A DNA stretch of 64,000 nt from Coleofasciculus sp. FACHB-T130 (GCF_014695375.1 NZ_JACJOG010000046.1:186001-250000), one strand, 5' to 3'; positions 27,164 to 35,564 are shown, counted from the first letter of the stretch. A program made the numbers and translations. The notes: generated by a model from the letters alone, not told the origin.

Positions 27164-28619
27164 TATTCGAGCGATTTGTTAATAAGTTTATCAACCAAAT
27201 ACCACCAGCCGCCGTCAAAACAAATCCTATAGTTCTATTGAACCAACTCCAGTCTCCTTCGCTATAATAAGTATTTCCTCCCGAATAGCCGCTAGAGCCA
27301 GTAGAATGGCTACTTCCTGAATAGTATCCCTTGGCAAATACAGCATCTGGAGATGCTAAATTGGCCATTAATAAAGTTACTGAGAGCATCATAATAAATT
27401 CTGCTGCTCGTGGTGATAGCGTTAAAATTTGCTGTCCAGTGCGGATTTTATCAGACAATTGTTTTAGTTCAGCGGCAATCTGAGGCGGCAGTTCTTGAGC
27501 ACGTTCTAAAATACTTCCCAATAAACGTGATAAGTCGATTTCTGATAGTAATTTTTGAAGGTGGGCTAACCATTCTGCTGTCATCTTTGGGTTGTGATAA
27601 GGATGTTGTACCGGCAATAGTTTGCTAGTATCTATCTCATTACCCTGAACTTCTTCTAACCACCTTTGGGCGGTTGATTCTAGCTGAAAGAGATCCCGCA
27701 ACCCTATCACTCCAGTTCCAGCTTCTTCAATGTCTAAAAAATTAATGGTTTTTTCATCAATTGCTTCGCTAATTTGAGGCGATTGAATATGAGGATTTAG
27801 TAAGTAGTAAAATAGCTGCGGGCAATCCAGGGTGTGAATATTGACGCTGTGGCGGCTATGCGCGATCGCATTCTCAAACTCAAACACTTTTAGCAGATTT
27901 TTAAGCGCGATCGCCTGTAAATTTTCAGGTAGGGTAATTCCTTCTATTTCAGAACGCTGAATTGCAACTGGAGACGCTAAGAAGAACCCCCAATTGCCAT
28001 AATCATGCCTTTGAAAGGATGGGATTGTTAATTGTAAAGGCTTTGCCATCAATCCAGCAGCTAACAAGGTTTGATATAAACACCAAAAACCTGTTGTCCG
28101 ATTTTCTGGAGAAACACCATTCGTGCTAATAATCCCACCTGGATAAAGAACCCGGCTAATCGTTTTAAACCATTCTTGGCTGTATATCGCCGTATCTTCT
28201 GTACAACTAGGATAAGTGAAATCGCAAATAATAACGTGATAAGATTTTTCCTTGAGTGTCGATAAAAACTCAAAAGCTTCTTGCGTGTAAATTGTTAAGC
28301 GATCGCTTTCTAAGCTTCCCTCGTTAAAATCCTTAAATACCCTTTTCCCTAGTTCTAAAACTTCTGGGTTGTAATCCACTAAATCAACGTGACTAACTTC
28401 AGGAAATCGCAACACATCCCGTGCAGCTAATCCATCTCCGCCGCCACAAATCAAGACTTGCAACTCTGTGTGAGGAAATCGTTTGACTGCCAGCGCTACC
28501 GATGGAATCACTAAATACTCGTGATAAATGGCTTCATCAGCGGTATCAAACTGCAAATCACCATTGATATAAAAAGCCAATCCGTTGTTATGTTGTTCAA
28601 TAAATAAAGATGTAGGCAT
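27156..28619 (-). CDS. Spermidine-synthase-like protein with C-terminal membrane segment
   Basis: This protein has 487 residues. The first ~235 form an aminopropyltransferase fold: DLQFDTADEAIYHEYL (substrate gate), ICGGGDGLAARDVLRF (AdoMet loop), VDLVDYNPEVLELGK, and IICDFTYPS. The Asp in CDFTYPS corresponds to the catalytic Asp of SpeE, but the second Asp of the usual D-[ST]-[ST]-D-P motif is Tyr, so amine specificity may differ. The remaining ~250 residues are unlike SpeE. They include a helical linker, a hydrophobic stretch near 415-435, a Gly/Ser/Tyr-rich segment and a final TM helix (IGFVLTAAGGIWLINLL). It follows the DUF4178 gene by seven bases and overlaps the FemAB-like gene. The enzyme probably acts at a membrane. 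Confidence 0.82.
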   Translation of the reverse strand: MPTSLFIEQHNNGLAFYINGDLQFDTADEAIYHEYLVIPSVALAVKRFPHTELQVLICGGGDGLAARDVLRFPEVSHVDLVDYNPEVLELGKRVFKDFNEGSLESDRLTIYTQEAFEFLSTLKEKSYHVIICDFTYPSCTEDTAIYSQEWFKTISRVLYPGGIISTNGVSPENRTTGFWCLYQTLLAAGLMAKPLQLTIPSFQRHDYGNWGFFLASPVAIQRSEIEGITLPENLQAIALKNLLKVFEFENAIAHSRHSVNIHTLDCPQLFYYLLNPHIQSPQISEAIDEKTINFLDIEEAGTGVIGLRDLFQLESTAQRWLEEVQGNEIDTSKLLPVQHPYHNPKMTAEWLAHLQKLLSEIDLSRLLGSILERAQELPPQIAAELKQLSDKIRTGQQILTLSPRAAEFIMMLSVTLLMANLASPDAVFAKGYYSGSSHSTGSSGYSGGNTYYSEGDWSWFNRTIGFVLTAAGGIWLINLLTNRSNND

Positions 28620-28626
28620 TTTTTTA

Positions 28627-29256
28627 CTATCCGAATACCATCAACAATATTCCGCAAGCCATCATGAAACTGGCTACTAATGCTTGGAAAATCACGCTTT
28701 CCAAAAAACTCTTCTTCGCTCCTCGTTCAATGTGAGAAAAATCTTCTGGTTTTACTATTTTGGTAGAGTAAATATGTCGTTTGCCATCAGGCCAAGCTTC
28801 AATTGCTAAATTCCATTGATGATCCTTGTCCCAATAATCCCACGTAATTCGAGATGTCTCCTCTTCATCTCCTTCATAATTACCCTTGGTTGATGATTCA
28901 AAGTAATAGCGTTTACCCAAGGCTTGTAATTCTGGGTAAGGCATTTTTCCTCCTTGCATATCGTGCCAAAAACGAATAGCCAAATTATTCAGTGATTCTG
29001 GTTCAAATATCTTAGGGTCTGAAATTTCTTCGGCAAGATACCAATTGACTAAGGATTCAGGATTTTGCGGATCAATTTCTCGTAGCAAGTAGTATTCTTT
29101 TCCTGCCTGAGATTTTAGCAACCACTCCGTTGTTTCATATCCATAGGAATCGTCATAAGTGCTGTATTCTTTAATCTGCCACTGAACGCCATAATATTTT
29201 ATGCGATCGCCTGGACGTAAATTTTCAAGTTGAGTTTTCGTAGTAATGGGATACAT
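28627..29256 (-). CDS. DUF4178 protein with C-terminal TM helix
   Basis: The 209-residue protein contains one DUF4178 unit: LENLRPGDRIKYYGVQWQIK at the start, TEWLLKSQAGKEYYLLRE in the middle, and a ITWDYWDKDHQWNLAIEAWP beta-rich segment. A C-terminal TM helix follows (VIFQALVASFMMACGILLMV). DUF4178 is a beta domain of unknown activity that, from memory, co-occurs with polyamine enzymes, DUF350 and PspA-like proteins. Here it is the first gene of a four-gene minus-strand operon (DUF4178, SpeE-like, FemAB-like, DUF350). The HIP1 core GCGATCGC lies within its 5' part. About 200 AT-rich bases separate it from the kinase-GUN4 gene upstream. Confidence 0.82.
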   Translation of the reverse strand: MYPITTKTQLENLRPGDRIKYYGVQWQIKEYSTYDDSYGYETTEWLLKSQAGKEYYLLREIDPQNPESLVNWYLAEEISDPKIFEPESLNNLAIRFWHDMQGGKMPYPELQALGKRYYFESSTKGNYEGDEEETSRITWDYWDKDHQWNLAIEAWPDGKRHIYSTKIVKPEDFSHIERGAKKSFLESVIFQALVASFMMACGILLMVFG

Positions 29257-29454
29257 AAAATTTTGCTCTGCTAAAATTTTGTTTGAATGTAGAAAAAATC
29301 TTAAGTTTAAGTTTATTTTATTAAAATAATATCCGGCATTTTTGCTGGTTAATAGAGCGACTTAGCGTAGGCAGCATTTATTATATTCACACAGCCCTTA
29401 ACTTCATAAAATAATCAATAAGACTTCATAAAAATATTAATTTTTTATAATCAT

Positions 29455-30840
29455 CTACTCAAGGCGATAGAAGAGGTTCAATAACCCGACCCACCAACCA
29501 ACTTCACAAAAAACATATCCGCTAGGAAGATGACCTGCGGGAGCGCGATCGCAATCAAAGATAAATTCTTCATAAGGAACCCAAGCGCCATCAATCCGCC
29601 ATCCGACGCGATCGCCTAAAATACACAAAATCTCATAATTTGCGCTTCTCGTCCCTCCGATCCTTTCCCAGATATATTTTTGGACGCTAAAACCAAAGCG
29701 TCCTTTGCTGTGTTTTATCCAAAGTTGGTTAATGATCCGAAGGTCTGACATTGGAAAATTTTTGATATCTTCCACTCTCAGCCAACCTTCTGTTTCTCGA
29801 CCAGAAATTTTCAGCATAACCGTCGTGGTTTCTTCATCCGCTTCTTGCCACTTTCCTAACGCTAAAAAAGTCTGTAGTTGCCGGTAATCTATCTTTGACG
29901 CTGAACTTTGCCGATTTGTTAAAAAATTCCGATTTGTAGCGATTGAACTAGCATTATAAGTTTTTGAAACCGGGATATTGCTAGATAGTGGCTGCTTAAA
30001 ACTGTAAGTAGAAATCTTATTAAGATTAAGCAATTCTAGCCACTCCTGCACCGACTGAGGGCGTTCCTCCGCTTGAAATTCCATCCCTTTAAGAATCGCC
30101 TGATTGGCTAAATTACTAATACTGGAATTGAGGCGTTGCGGTGAATTTAACCGAATCCCCGCAGCTCTCGCAGGCGCAGGTAGCGGGACTTCTCCAGTCA
30201 GCAAATAGTAGAGCGTCGCCGCGAGTGCATAAACATCCGTATACTCGCCCCGTCTTGCTTGCTGAGCATACTGTTCAATTGGAGCAAAGCCTGGAGTAAA
30301 GGTTTGCGTATGAGTCTGCGTTATATCGGGGATAAATTCCCTAGCAATGCCAAAATCAATCAGTACCGCCTGGAATTTTTCGGCACGCACCATGATATTA
30401 GATGGCTTCACATCCCGATGCAAAAAGCCCCTGTCGTGGATGAAAGTTAGTGCGTCACCAATCTGGCGGATGTAGTGTAATGCTTCGGTTTCCGACAAAA
30501 CACCCAGATTAAGTACGCGCTGCTCTAAGTTTTCTCCCTCAACATACTCCATCGCCATGCAAGGTAACTGTCCTTCAGAGAAGGCATTGTCAATCTGCAC
30601 AATATTAGGGTGTCGGCACACAGCGAGTCGCAGCGCTTCTTTCTGGAAATCTCGATTAAATTTGTCTCGGTACGCTGTAAATTCGCGTTTAGTCAGTACC
30701 CGTTCATTCAGCGTCTTGATGACGACAAAATTCCCTTTTTTGTCCCTAGCTAGAAAAGTGATGCCATAGCCTCCTTCTCCTAGCACCCTTTCAACGATGT
30801 ATCTTCCACCATGCAACATCTGCCCAGCGGCCCAAACCAT
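29455..30840 (-). CDS. Ser/Thr protein kinase fused to a GUN4 domain
   Basis: The 461-residue protein starts with a Hanks-type kinase (about 12-265): glycine loop VLGEGGYGITFLAR, VAIK-type Lys in VVIKTLNE, catalytic loop FLHRDVKPSNIMV, and DFG in LIDFGIARE. After a Ser/Asn-rich linker, residues about 315-461 form a GUN4 domain with LGKWQEADEETTTVMLKISG and VQKYIWERIGG. GUN4 binds Mg-porphyrins and activates Mg-chelatase. As a kinase C-terminus it is a recurrent cyanobacterial architecture and may sense tetrapyrroles. No TM helix is present. A truncated related kinase with a similar upstream sequence lies at 31225-31401, indicating tandem duplication. Confidence 0.92.
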   Translation of the reverse strand: MVWAAGQMLHGGRYIVERVLGEGGYGITFLARDKKGNFVVIKTLNERVLTKREFTAYRDKFNRDFQKEALRLAVCRHPNIVQIDNAFSEGQLPCMAMEYVEGENLEQRVLNLGVLSETEALHYIRQIGDALTFIHDRGFLHRDVKPSNIMVRAEKFQAVLIDFGIAREFIPDITQTHTQTFTPGFAPIEQYAQQARRGEYTDVYALAATLYYLLTGEVPLPAPARAAGIRLNSPQRLNSSISNLANQAILKGMEFQAEERPQSVQEWLELLNLNKISTYSFKQPLSSNIPVSKTYNASSIATNRNFLTNRQSSASKIDYRQLQTFLALGKWQEADEETTTVMLKISGRETEGWLRVEDIKNFPMSDLRIINQLWIKHSKGRFGFSVQKYIWERIGGTRSANYEILCILGDRVGWRIDGAWVPYEEFIFDCDRAPAGHLPSGYVFCEVGWWVGLLNLFYRLE

Positions 30841-31006
30841 TCCTCACACTTTCCCTGACACTTAGGCTAATTTTGCCATACCCTTGGTGCCAGTTTTGTT
30901 AAGTATTTGACCTATTCCAGAAGGCTCCATAACGGAAGGAAACAAAGGTGAGAGAAGAGCGATCGCTCTTGTTTTTGAGTGCTATATTCAGCGTAGAAAC
31001 GCCTAG

Positions 31007-31266
31007 ATGAAGGCAATTGTTATGACTCAGGAACTCATGGATTTACGAAATAGCATCATTGAGGGACGCGATAAAGAAACTTTGACGATTTTAGGTGGGC
31101 TGGATTAGATGAAGAAAAGGTGGATAGAACTCAGATAATCCTGACAGCTCAACAATTACTTGCTTTGCCGTATGCTCATTCAGCAAGTATTTTACTTGAC
31201 ATGATTGATGAGTATTTAACTCAGTTACCGGGTGGGCAAGATTGGTTTGAAGACAGGCGCGAATAG
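31007..31266 (+). pseudogene. Frameshifted small ORF of unknown family
   Basis: An ATG at 31007 opens MKAIVMTQELMDLRNSIIEG and stops after 33 codons at TILGGLD (TAG 31106). The next frame immediately resumes with LDEEKVDRTQIILTAQQLLA and runs to a stop at 31264, so one frameshift would restore a protein of about 85 residues. The N-terminus resembles short cyanobacterial helical proteins (TxELMxLRxSIIEGR), but I cannot name the family. It overlaps the tail of the broken kinase on the other strand. It may never have been a functional gene. Confidence 0.35.
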
Positions 31267-31401
31267 AGAATGCGATCGCTTGCCCTTCTTTTGATTGCAT
31301 TTATTCTCAGCAAGATAGGCGATCCCAAAGCCACCTTTACCCAACTGCTTTTCAATAATGTATCGTCCGCCCTGCAACTTTTGTCCAGGATGCCAAACCA
31401 T
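31225..31401 (-). pseudogene. Truncated 5' end of a Ser/Thr kinase gene
   Basis: From ATG 31401 the frame gives MVWHPGQKLQGGRYIIEKQL followed by GKGGFGIAYLAENK, the start and glycine loop of a Hanks kinase, closely parallel to the intact kinase at 29455-30840 (MVWAAGQMLHGGRYIVERVL). Homology ends after about 34 residues (31300). The remaining codons to the stop at 31225 are unrelated. The sequence before the start also matches that of the intact gene (for example TTAATTTTGGCATA versus CTAATTTTGCCATA in forward orientation), so promoter and 5' end were duplicated and the rest was lost. Confidence 0.7.
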
Positions 31402-31556
31402 TGCTAAAGCTGCCTCGACACTAGGGTTAATTTTGGCATAAGGGTAGCCGTTCGCTTACACTGACTTCTGGCACCCTCGCTACACCCCATTTCCAGCATG
31501 GGTCGCTTCTAGCGTAGGTTTGTATGCCAGTCAAAATGAGGAGAGCCAAGTCAGGG

Positions 31557-32471
31557 ATGAAAAAAATATTGTTGTCCGGTTTGTTGTTGTTGCTACCGCT
31601 AGCAGCATGTTCGCCCAACCCCTCCGGGACTTCAGCGACGAACGGTGGAACTGAGGCAAAACCTCTGACAATCGGTGCCATTCCCGATCAAGATCCGCAA
31701 AAGTTACAGCGTCAGTATGAGAAGCTAGCTGCTTATCTGGAAAAGGAACTGGGTGTGCCAGTTGAGTATAAGCCGGTTACTGACTATACGGCGGCGGTTA
31801 CTGTGTTCAAAGTAGGGGATTTGGATTTGGTTTGGTTTGGGGGATTGACGGGGGTGCAGGCACGGTTGCAGGTGCCCGGTGCAGAAGCGATCGCGCAACG
31901 CGACGTAGACGCCCAATTTCACAGTCTCTTCATCGCCAACAAAAAGGCTGGGCTGAAGCCATTTAAAGATATTTCTGGTTTACAACAACTAAAAAAACAT
32001 AGCTTCACTTTTGGCAGCGAATCTTCAACATCCGGGCGTTTAATGCCTCAATATTTCTTGCAACAAGCTGGACTTAAGCTTGAAGATTTGAAAGGTCAAG
32101 CTGGTTTTTCTGGCGATCACGATAAGACGATTAAATTGGTGGAAGCAGGCACCTACGATGTCGGTGCTGTGAATGAAAGCGTCTGGAAAAAGCGAGTCGA
32201 TGCCAAAGAAGTAGACTTGAACAAAGTAGAAGTCCTTTGGGAGACACCCGCTTACTACGACTATCACTGGGTCATTCATCCCGATGTCAAAGAGTACTAC
32301 GGTGAAGATTTTGTTGAAAAAGTGCAAAACGCCTTTTTAAAACTAGACCCCAAGGTACCAGAGCAAAAAGAAATTCTTGACCTTTTACAAGCAACTAAAT
32401 TTATTCCTACCCAAAACTCCAATTATGCTCAAATTGAGGAAATTGGTCGGGAAATTGGCAAAATAAAGTGA
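31557..32471 (+). CDS. phnD: Phosphonate/phosphite-type ABC transporter substrate-binding lipoprotein
   Basis: The 304-residue protein has a lipoprotein signal peptide (MKKILLSGLLLLLPLAAC, lipid on Cys18). A PhnD-type periplasmic binding domain follows: LTIGAIPDQDPQKLQRQYEK, then LVWFGGLTGVQARLQVPGAE, GSESSTSGRLMPQYFLQQAG and YDVGAVNESVWKK. The ESSTSG stretch is the phosphonate-binding signature. It would capture phosphonate, phosphite or a similar oxyanion and pass it to the permease encoded downstream. An upstream in-frame start (31524) is possible, but 31557 gives a proper signal peptide. The ligand cannot be decided: no phn lyase or ptxD gene is in the window. Confidence 0.9.
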   Translation: MKKILLSGLLLLLPLAACSPNPSGTSATNGGTEAKPLTIGAIPDQDPQKLQRQYEKLAAYLEKELGVPVEYKPVTDYTAAVTVFKVGDLDLVWFGGLTGVQARLQVPGAEAIAQRDVDAQFHSLFIANKKAGLKPFKDISGLQQLKKHSFTFGSESSTSGRLMPQYFLQQAGLKLEDLKGQAGFSGDHDKTIKLVEAGTYDVGAVNESVWKKRVDAKEVDLNKVEVLWETPAYYDYHWVIHPDVKEYYGEDFVEKVQNAFLKLDPKVPEQKEILDLLQATKFIPTQNSNYAQIEEIGREIGKIK

Positions 32472-32476
32472 TGTAA

Positions 32477-32932
32477 ATGACCGAAGCTAACTTTAAAATT
32501 GCAGAAAACTCCGCTAGTGAAACTCTAGTGGAGTTTATCTGGGAATTCTACAAATTTGAACACCTAAAATTTGATAAATCCCTTGTTTGCAAGGGGTTAG
32601 CAAAGATTTTGCAGGATGATTCTCTAGGACGAGTGTGGCCGATCTAGCATGGCAACAAAGCGATTGGCTACATCGTCCTGACCTTTGGCTACAGTTTGGA
32701 ATTTCGAGGACGTGATGCATTTATTGATGAACTTTACATCCGAGAGAGTTATCGGGGGCAAGGGGTAGGCATGAGCGTAATTCAGTTTATAGAAAGTGTT
32801 TGCCCTTCTCCAGAAATTCAAGCACTTTATTTAGAAGTCGAGCGGAAAAAGACAGCAGCACAAAATTTGTATCAGAAGGTTGGTTCTAAAGATCGCGATC
32901 GCTCTCTCATGACTAAATGGATAGCAAACTAA
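32477..32932 (+). pseudogene. GNAT acetyltransferase gene with in-frame TAG
   Basis: From ATG 32477 the frame reads MTEANFKIAENSASETLVEF and continues to GRVWPI, where TAG (32645-32647) interrupts it at codon 57. The same frame resumes HGNKAIGYIVLTFGYSLEFR and contains the acetyl-CoA motif ESYRGQGVGMSVIQF, ending at 32932. Family proteins usually have Gln, Glu or another polar residue where the stop occurs (VWLIxHxxKAIGY), so a CAG-to-TAG change is the simplest explanation. The gene starts five bases after phnD and overlaps phnC by 16 bases, so it was an integral part of the operon. The N-terminal part is shorter than some GNATs but otherwise complete. Confidence 0.8.
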
Positions 32933-33696
32933 GCAGAGAAGTGAACTCATCTGCGCCAATATTTGAACTGAAAAACGTTTCTAAGCAATTTGGACGTTTT
33001 GAATCTCTCGCTGAGATTAACTTACAGATTTCGGCAGGTGATCGCGTGGCGCTGGTTGGTTCTAGCGGCGCGGGAAAAAGTACGCTAATTAATTTACTCA
33101 ACGGTACACTGCTACCCACTCAAGGAGAAGTTTGGGTACTCGGTCGCAACCTCGCCCATCTGCGTCCCAAGTTGCTGCGTCAAGTCCAGCGTCAGATGGG
33201 TACGATTTACCAACAATTCCACTTAGTTGATAATTTGCAGGTGATTCACAATGTCAATGCAGGACATCTAGGGCGCTGGTCGTTTTTCAAAGCAGCAGTT
33301 TCGCTGATTTATCCTTTAGAAGTCGAAACTGCTCATCAAGCTTTGGCACAGGTGGGGATTCCAGAAAAACTTTACGAACGTACCGATAGCCTTTCTGGTG
33401 GTCAACAGCAACGGGTAGCGATCGCTCGCGTCCTCGTGCAAAATCCCACCGCCATCCTTGCCGACGAACCCATTTCCAGCCTCGACCCCGAACGCAGCCG
33501 CGAGATTATGGATTTATTGCGCCAGTTGAGTATAGAAACCGGGAAAACTTTAGTCACCAGTGTCCACGCGATTGAATTTGCTCGCAGTCATTATCAGCGA
33601 ATTATTGGTCTGCGACATGGGCGTATTTTGTTTGATATTCCCGCTGAAGACTTATCCGATGCAATGATTGAAACTCTCTACCAAACCAAGGACTAA
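32917..33696 (+). CDS. phnC: Phosphonate-type ABC transporter ATP-binding protein
   Basis: The 259-residue ATPase has Walker A GSSGAGKST (around residue 48), the Q-loop in GTIYQQFHLV, signature LSGGQQQRVAIARVL, Walker B AILADEP and switch His in VTSVHAIEFA. The sequence FELKNVSKQFGRFESLAEIN at the start and the GHLGRWSFFKAAVSLIYPLE insertion are typical of PhnC. It energises the importer formed with the phnD and phnE products. The start ATG lies inside the 3' end of the GNAT gene, and the permease follows 65 bases later. Confidence 0.93.
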   Translation: MDSKLSREVNSSAPIFELKNVSKQFGRFESLAEINLQISAGDRVALVGSSGAGKSTLINLLNGTLLPTQGEVWVLGRNLAHLRPKLLRQVQRQMGTIYQQFHLVDNLQVIHNVNAGHLGRWSFFKAAVSLIYPLEVETAHQALAQVGIPEKLYERTDSLSGGQQQRVAIARVLVQNPTAILADEPISSLDPERSREIMDLLRQLSIETGKTLVTSVHAIEFARSHYQRIIGLRHGRILFDIPAEDLSDAMIETLYQTKD

Positions 33697-33761
33697 TCCT
33701 AAATATTTCTATTCAAATTCCTCTGCGTTTTTTTCATCTCTAGCGGTTCGATATCTGAAGC

Positions 33762-35564
33762 GTGCCACAAACAAGCGATCGCCATCCAACTACTCTCCCT
33801 CAGCGCCCCTCCCCGCTTAACTGGCGTACTGTATGGGGATTGCTGTTTGTCGCGTCCCTCATTTGGTCGTTGCACGTAGCAGGCGTATTCCAAGGCAATT
33901 TAATCAACTCAGGTGGCTGGAACCTTGTCTGGCGCTTTCTCGTAGCTGCATTTTCACCCGATCTCAGCCCGGAATTTCTCCACCTCACTCTAGATTCCAC
34001 CCTGAAAACCCTCGCTTACGCCGTGTGTGGCACTTTCTTCAGCGTGCTGATTGGTTTGGTGGGGGGTGTTTTTTCTTCTGATATCTGGTGGCAATCTGTT
34101 TCAAATTCAAAACTCAAAACTCAGACGCGATCGCTTGCGTCTCTACAACTCAAAATTCAGTCTCCTTGGGTAGTAATACGAGGAATTTTGGCAATCCCCA
34201 GAGCAATTCACGAGTTAATTTGGGGATTATTTTTTGTCAATATTTTTGGACTCGATCCGCTAGTAGCCGTGTTAGCGATCGCAATTCCTTTTGGTGCGAT
34301 TACTGCCAAAGTCTTCTCCGAGATTCTAGACGAAACCCCCCGCCAGCCACTCATGGCACTGCTCAATAGCGGCGTTCCTCCTCTGAATGCCTTTGCTTAT
34401 AGCTTGATTCCCCAAGCCTTTCTAAATCTGCTATCCTACGCTTTCTATCGGTTTGAGTGTTCGATTCGTTCCGCCGCCGTATTAGGAATTATCGGTGCAG
34501 GTGGACTGGGGTATCAAATTCTCCTCAGCCTCCAATCTCTGCGCTATGAGCAGATGTGGACGTTTTTGATCGCCCTAATTGTATTAAATGGTGCTACGGA
34601 TTTTTGGAGTGCTTTGCTACGCCACCGTTTAGGTGCGCCGAGTCGCCTGGATTTGAACGTCCTAAATCTCCAAGGGCGCAAACAGCGGTTTTATCAAAAA
34701 GATCCAGTCGTGCAGGTGTCCTTTCTCGGCGGCATTGTTTTAGTCATTTTCTCCTTCTGGTACGTCCAAGCTGATTTCTCAAAGCTTTGGGCACCGCGAA
34801 CCGTACAGCTATTGGCAGGAGTGTTTCAGGATATCTTCCCACCGGATGGGAGTCAGGTGAGTCAACTTTTTACCCTTTCGGCTCAAACCCTTGCTATGTC
34901 AATCCTGGCAATGGCTGGGGCTGGATTAGGCGGCATTTTATTATCTTTTCCAGCCGCAAATAATTTCCTGTTGCCAGGAGGGATTTTAGATACTGGCAGA
35001 AGATCCAGCAAACTCCCCTCATCAAAGGGGACAGCGACTCTAATACCCGCCTTTTTAAGGGGGGCTAGGGGGGATCTACGAGCAACTGCTGTACTGATTT
35101 TTACCCGCTTCCTACTACTGTTTGCCCGTGCCGTCCCCGAACCTATTTGGGCGTTAATCTTTCTATTTGTATTGTTTCCAGGTATCTTACCGGGAGCGAT
35201 CGCTCTCGGTTTACACAACTTAGGTATCCTAGGGCGTCTGATGGCGGAAGTAACGGAAAATCTAGATGAACGTCCCTTGCGATCGCTTAAAGCATTGGGC
35301 GCGAGTGGTTCTCAAGTCTTCCTCTACGGCGTCTTACCCCGCACTTTGCCCCGCTTTATCGCTTATATCCTCTACCGTTGGGAAGTCTGCATCCGCGCCA
35401 CCGTCATCGTCGGATTAGTGGGTGCGGGTGGATTAGGTCGCTTGCTCGCGGAACAACTGAGTAGCTTTGACTACAAAGGTCTCCTAACCACTCTAATCGT
35501 GTTTCTCGCCCTCACTTTTATCGTAGATATGATTAGTGCCTCAGTACGACGGACATTAAGGTGA
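33762..35564 (+). CDS. phnE: Fused double PhnE-type permease with repeat-derived inserts
   Basis: This 600-residue protein contains two PhnE-like permease modules in tandem (about 25-300 and 310-600), each with the EAA-type motif (LLNSGVPPLNAFAYSLIPQA and LKALGASGSQVFLYGVLPRT) and the FRFECSIRSAAVLGIIGAGGLG/YRWEVCIRATVIVGLVGAGG end. Both halves carry extra residues in the loop just before the conserved RxxLxxxRAxPE segment: about 112-133 (SNSKLKTQTRSLASLQLKIQ) and 406-443 (containing SSKLPSSKGTATLIPAFLRG). The DNA of both inserts is made of intergenic repeats, in frame. The GTG start at 33762 lies in a weak context. The permease should still assemble if the loops tolerate the inserts. Confidence 0.88.
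   Translation: MPQTSDRHPTTLPQRPSPLNWRTVWGLLFVASLIWSLHVAGVFQGNLINSGGWNLVWRFLVAAFSPDLSPEFLHLTLDSTLKTLAYAVCGTFFSVLIGLVGGVFSSDIWWQSVSNSKLKTQTRSLASLQLKIQSPWVVIRGILAIPRAIHELIWGLFFVNIFGLDPLVAVLAIAIPFGAITAKVFSEILDETPRQPLMALLNSGVPPLNAFAYSLIPQAFLNLLSYAFYRFECSIRSAAVLGIIGAGGLGYQILLSLQSLRYEQMWTFLIALIVLNGATDFWSALLRHRLGAPSRLDLNVLNLQGRKQRFYQKDPVVQVSFLGGIVLVIFSFWYVQADFSKLWAPRTVQLLAGVFQDIFPPDGSQVSQLFTLSAQTLAMSILAMAGAGLGGILLSFPAANNFLLPGGILDTGRRSSKLPSSKGTATLIPAFLRGARGDLRATAVLIFTRFLLLFARAVPEPIWALIFLFVLFPGILPGAIALGLHNLGILGRLMAEVTENLDERPLRSLKALGASGSQVFLYGVLPRTLPRFIAYILYRWEVCIRATVIVGLVGAGGLGRLLAEQLSSFDYKGLLTTLIVFLALTFIVDMISASVRRTLR
34103..34160. repeat. GAGACGC-type repeat inserted in frame in phnE, first half
   Basis: AAATTCAAAACTCAAAACTC is followed by AGACGC (34123-34128) pairing with GCGTCT (34137-34142) and then CTCTACAACTCAAAATTCAG. 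This is the composition of intergenic repeats (compare 14003-14025), yet it is translated in frame. Confidence 0.7.
34990..35088. repeat. GGGGGGCTAGGGGGGATC-type repeat inserted in frame in phnE, second half
   Basis: The segment contains CTCCCC/GGGGAC arms and CCTTTTTAAGGGGGGCTAGG followed by GGGGATC. This G/C-run palindrome is a known dispersed repeat type of cyanobacterial genomes. Here it is read through without frameshift between two TM regions. Confidence 0.7.

Noticed and set aside
25691-32647. Stop codon recoding (TAA and TAG as sense) as an explanation for two broken genes
   Set aside because: TAA, TAG and TGA all end ordinary genes here (for example 1017, 3773, 21593), so codon reassignment does not fit. 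Point changes or errors are simpler.
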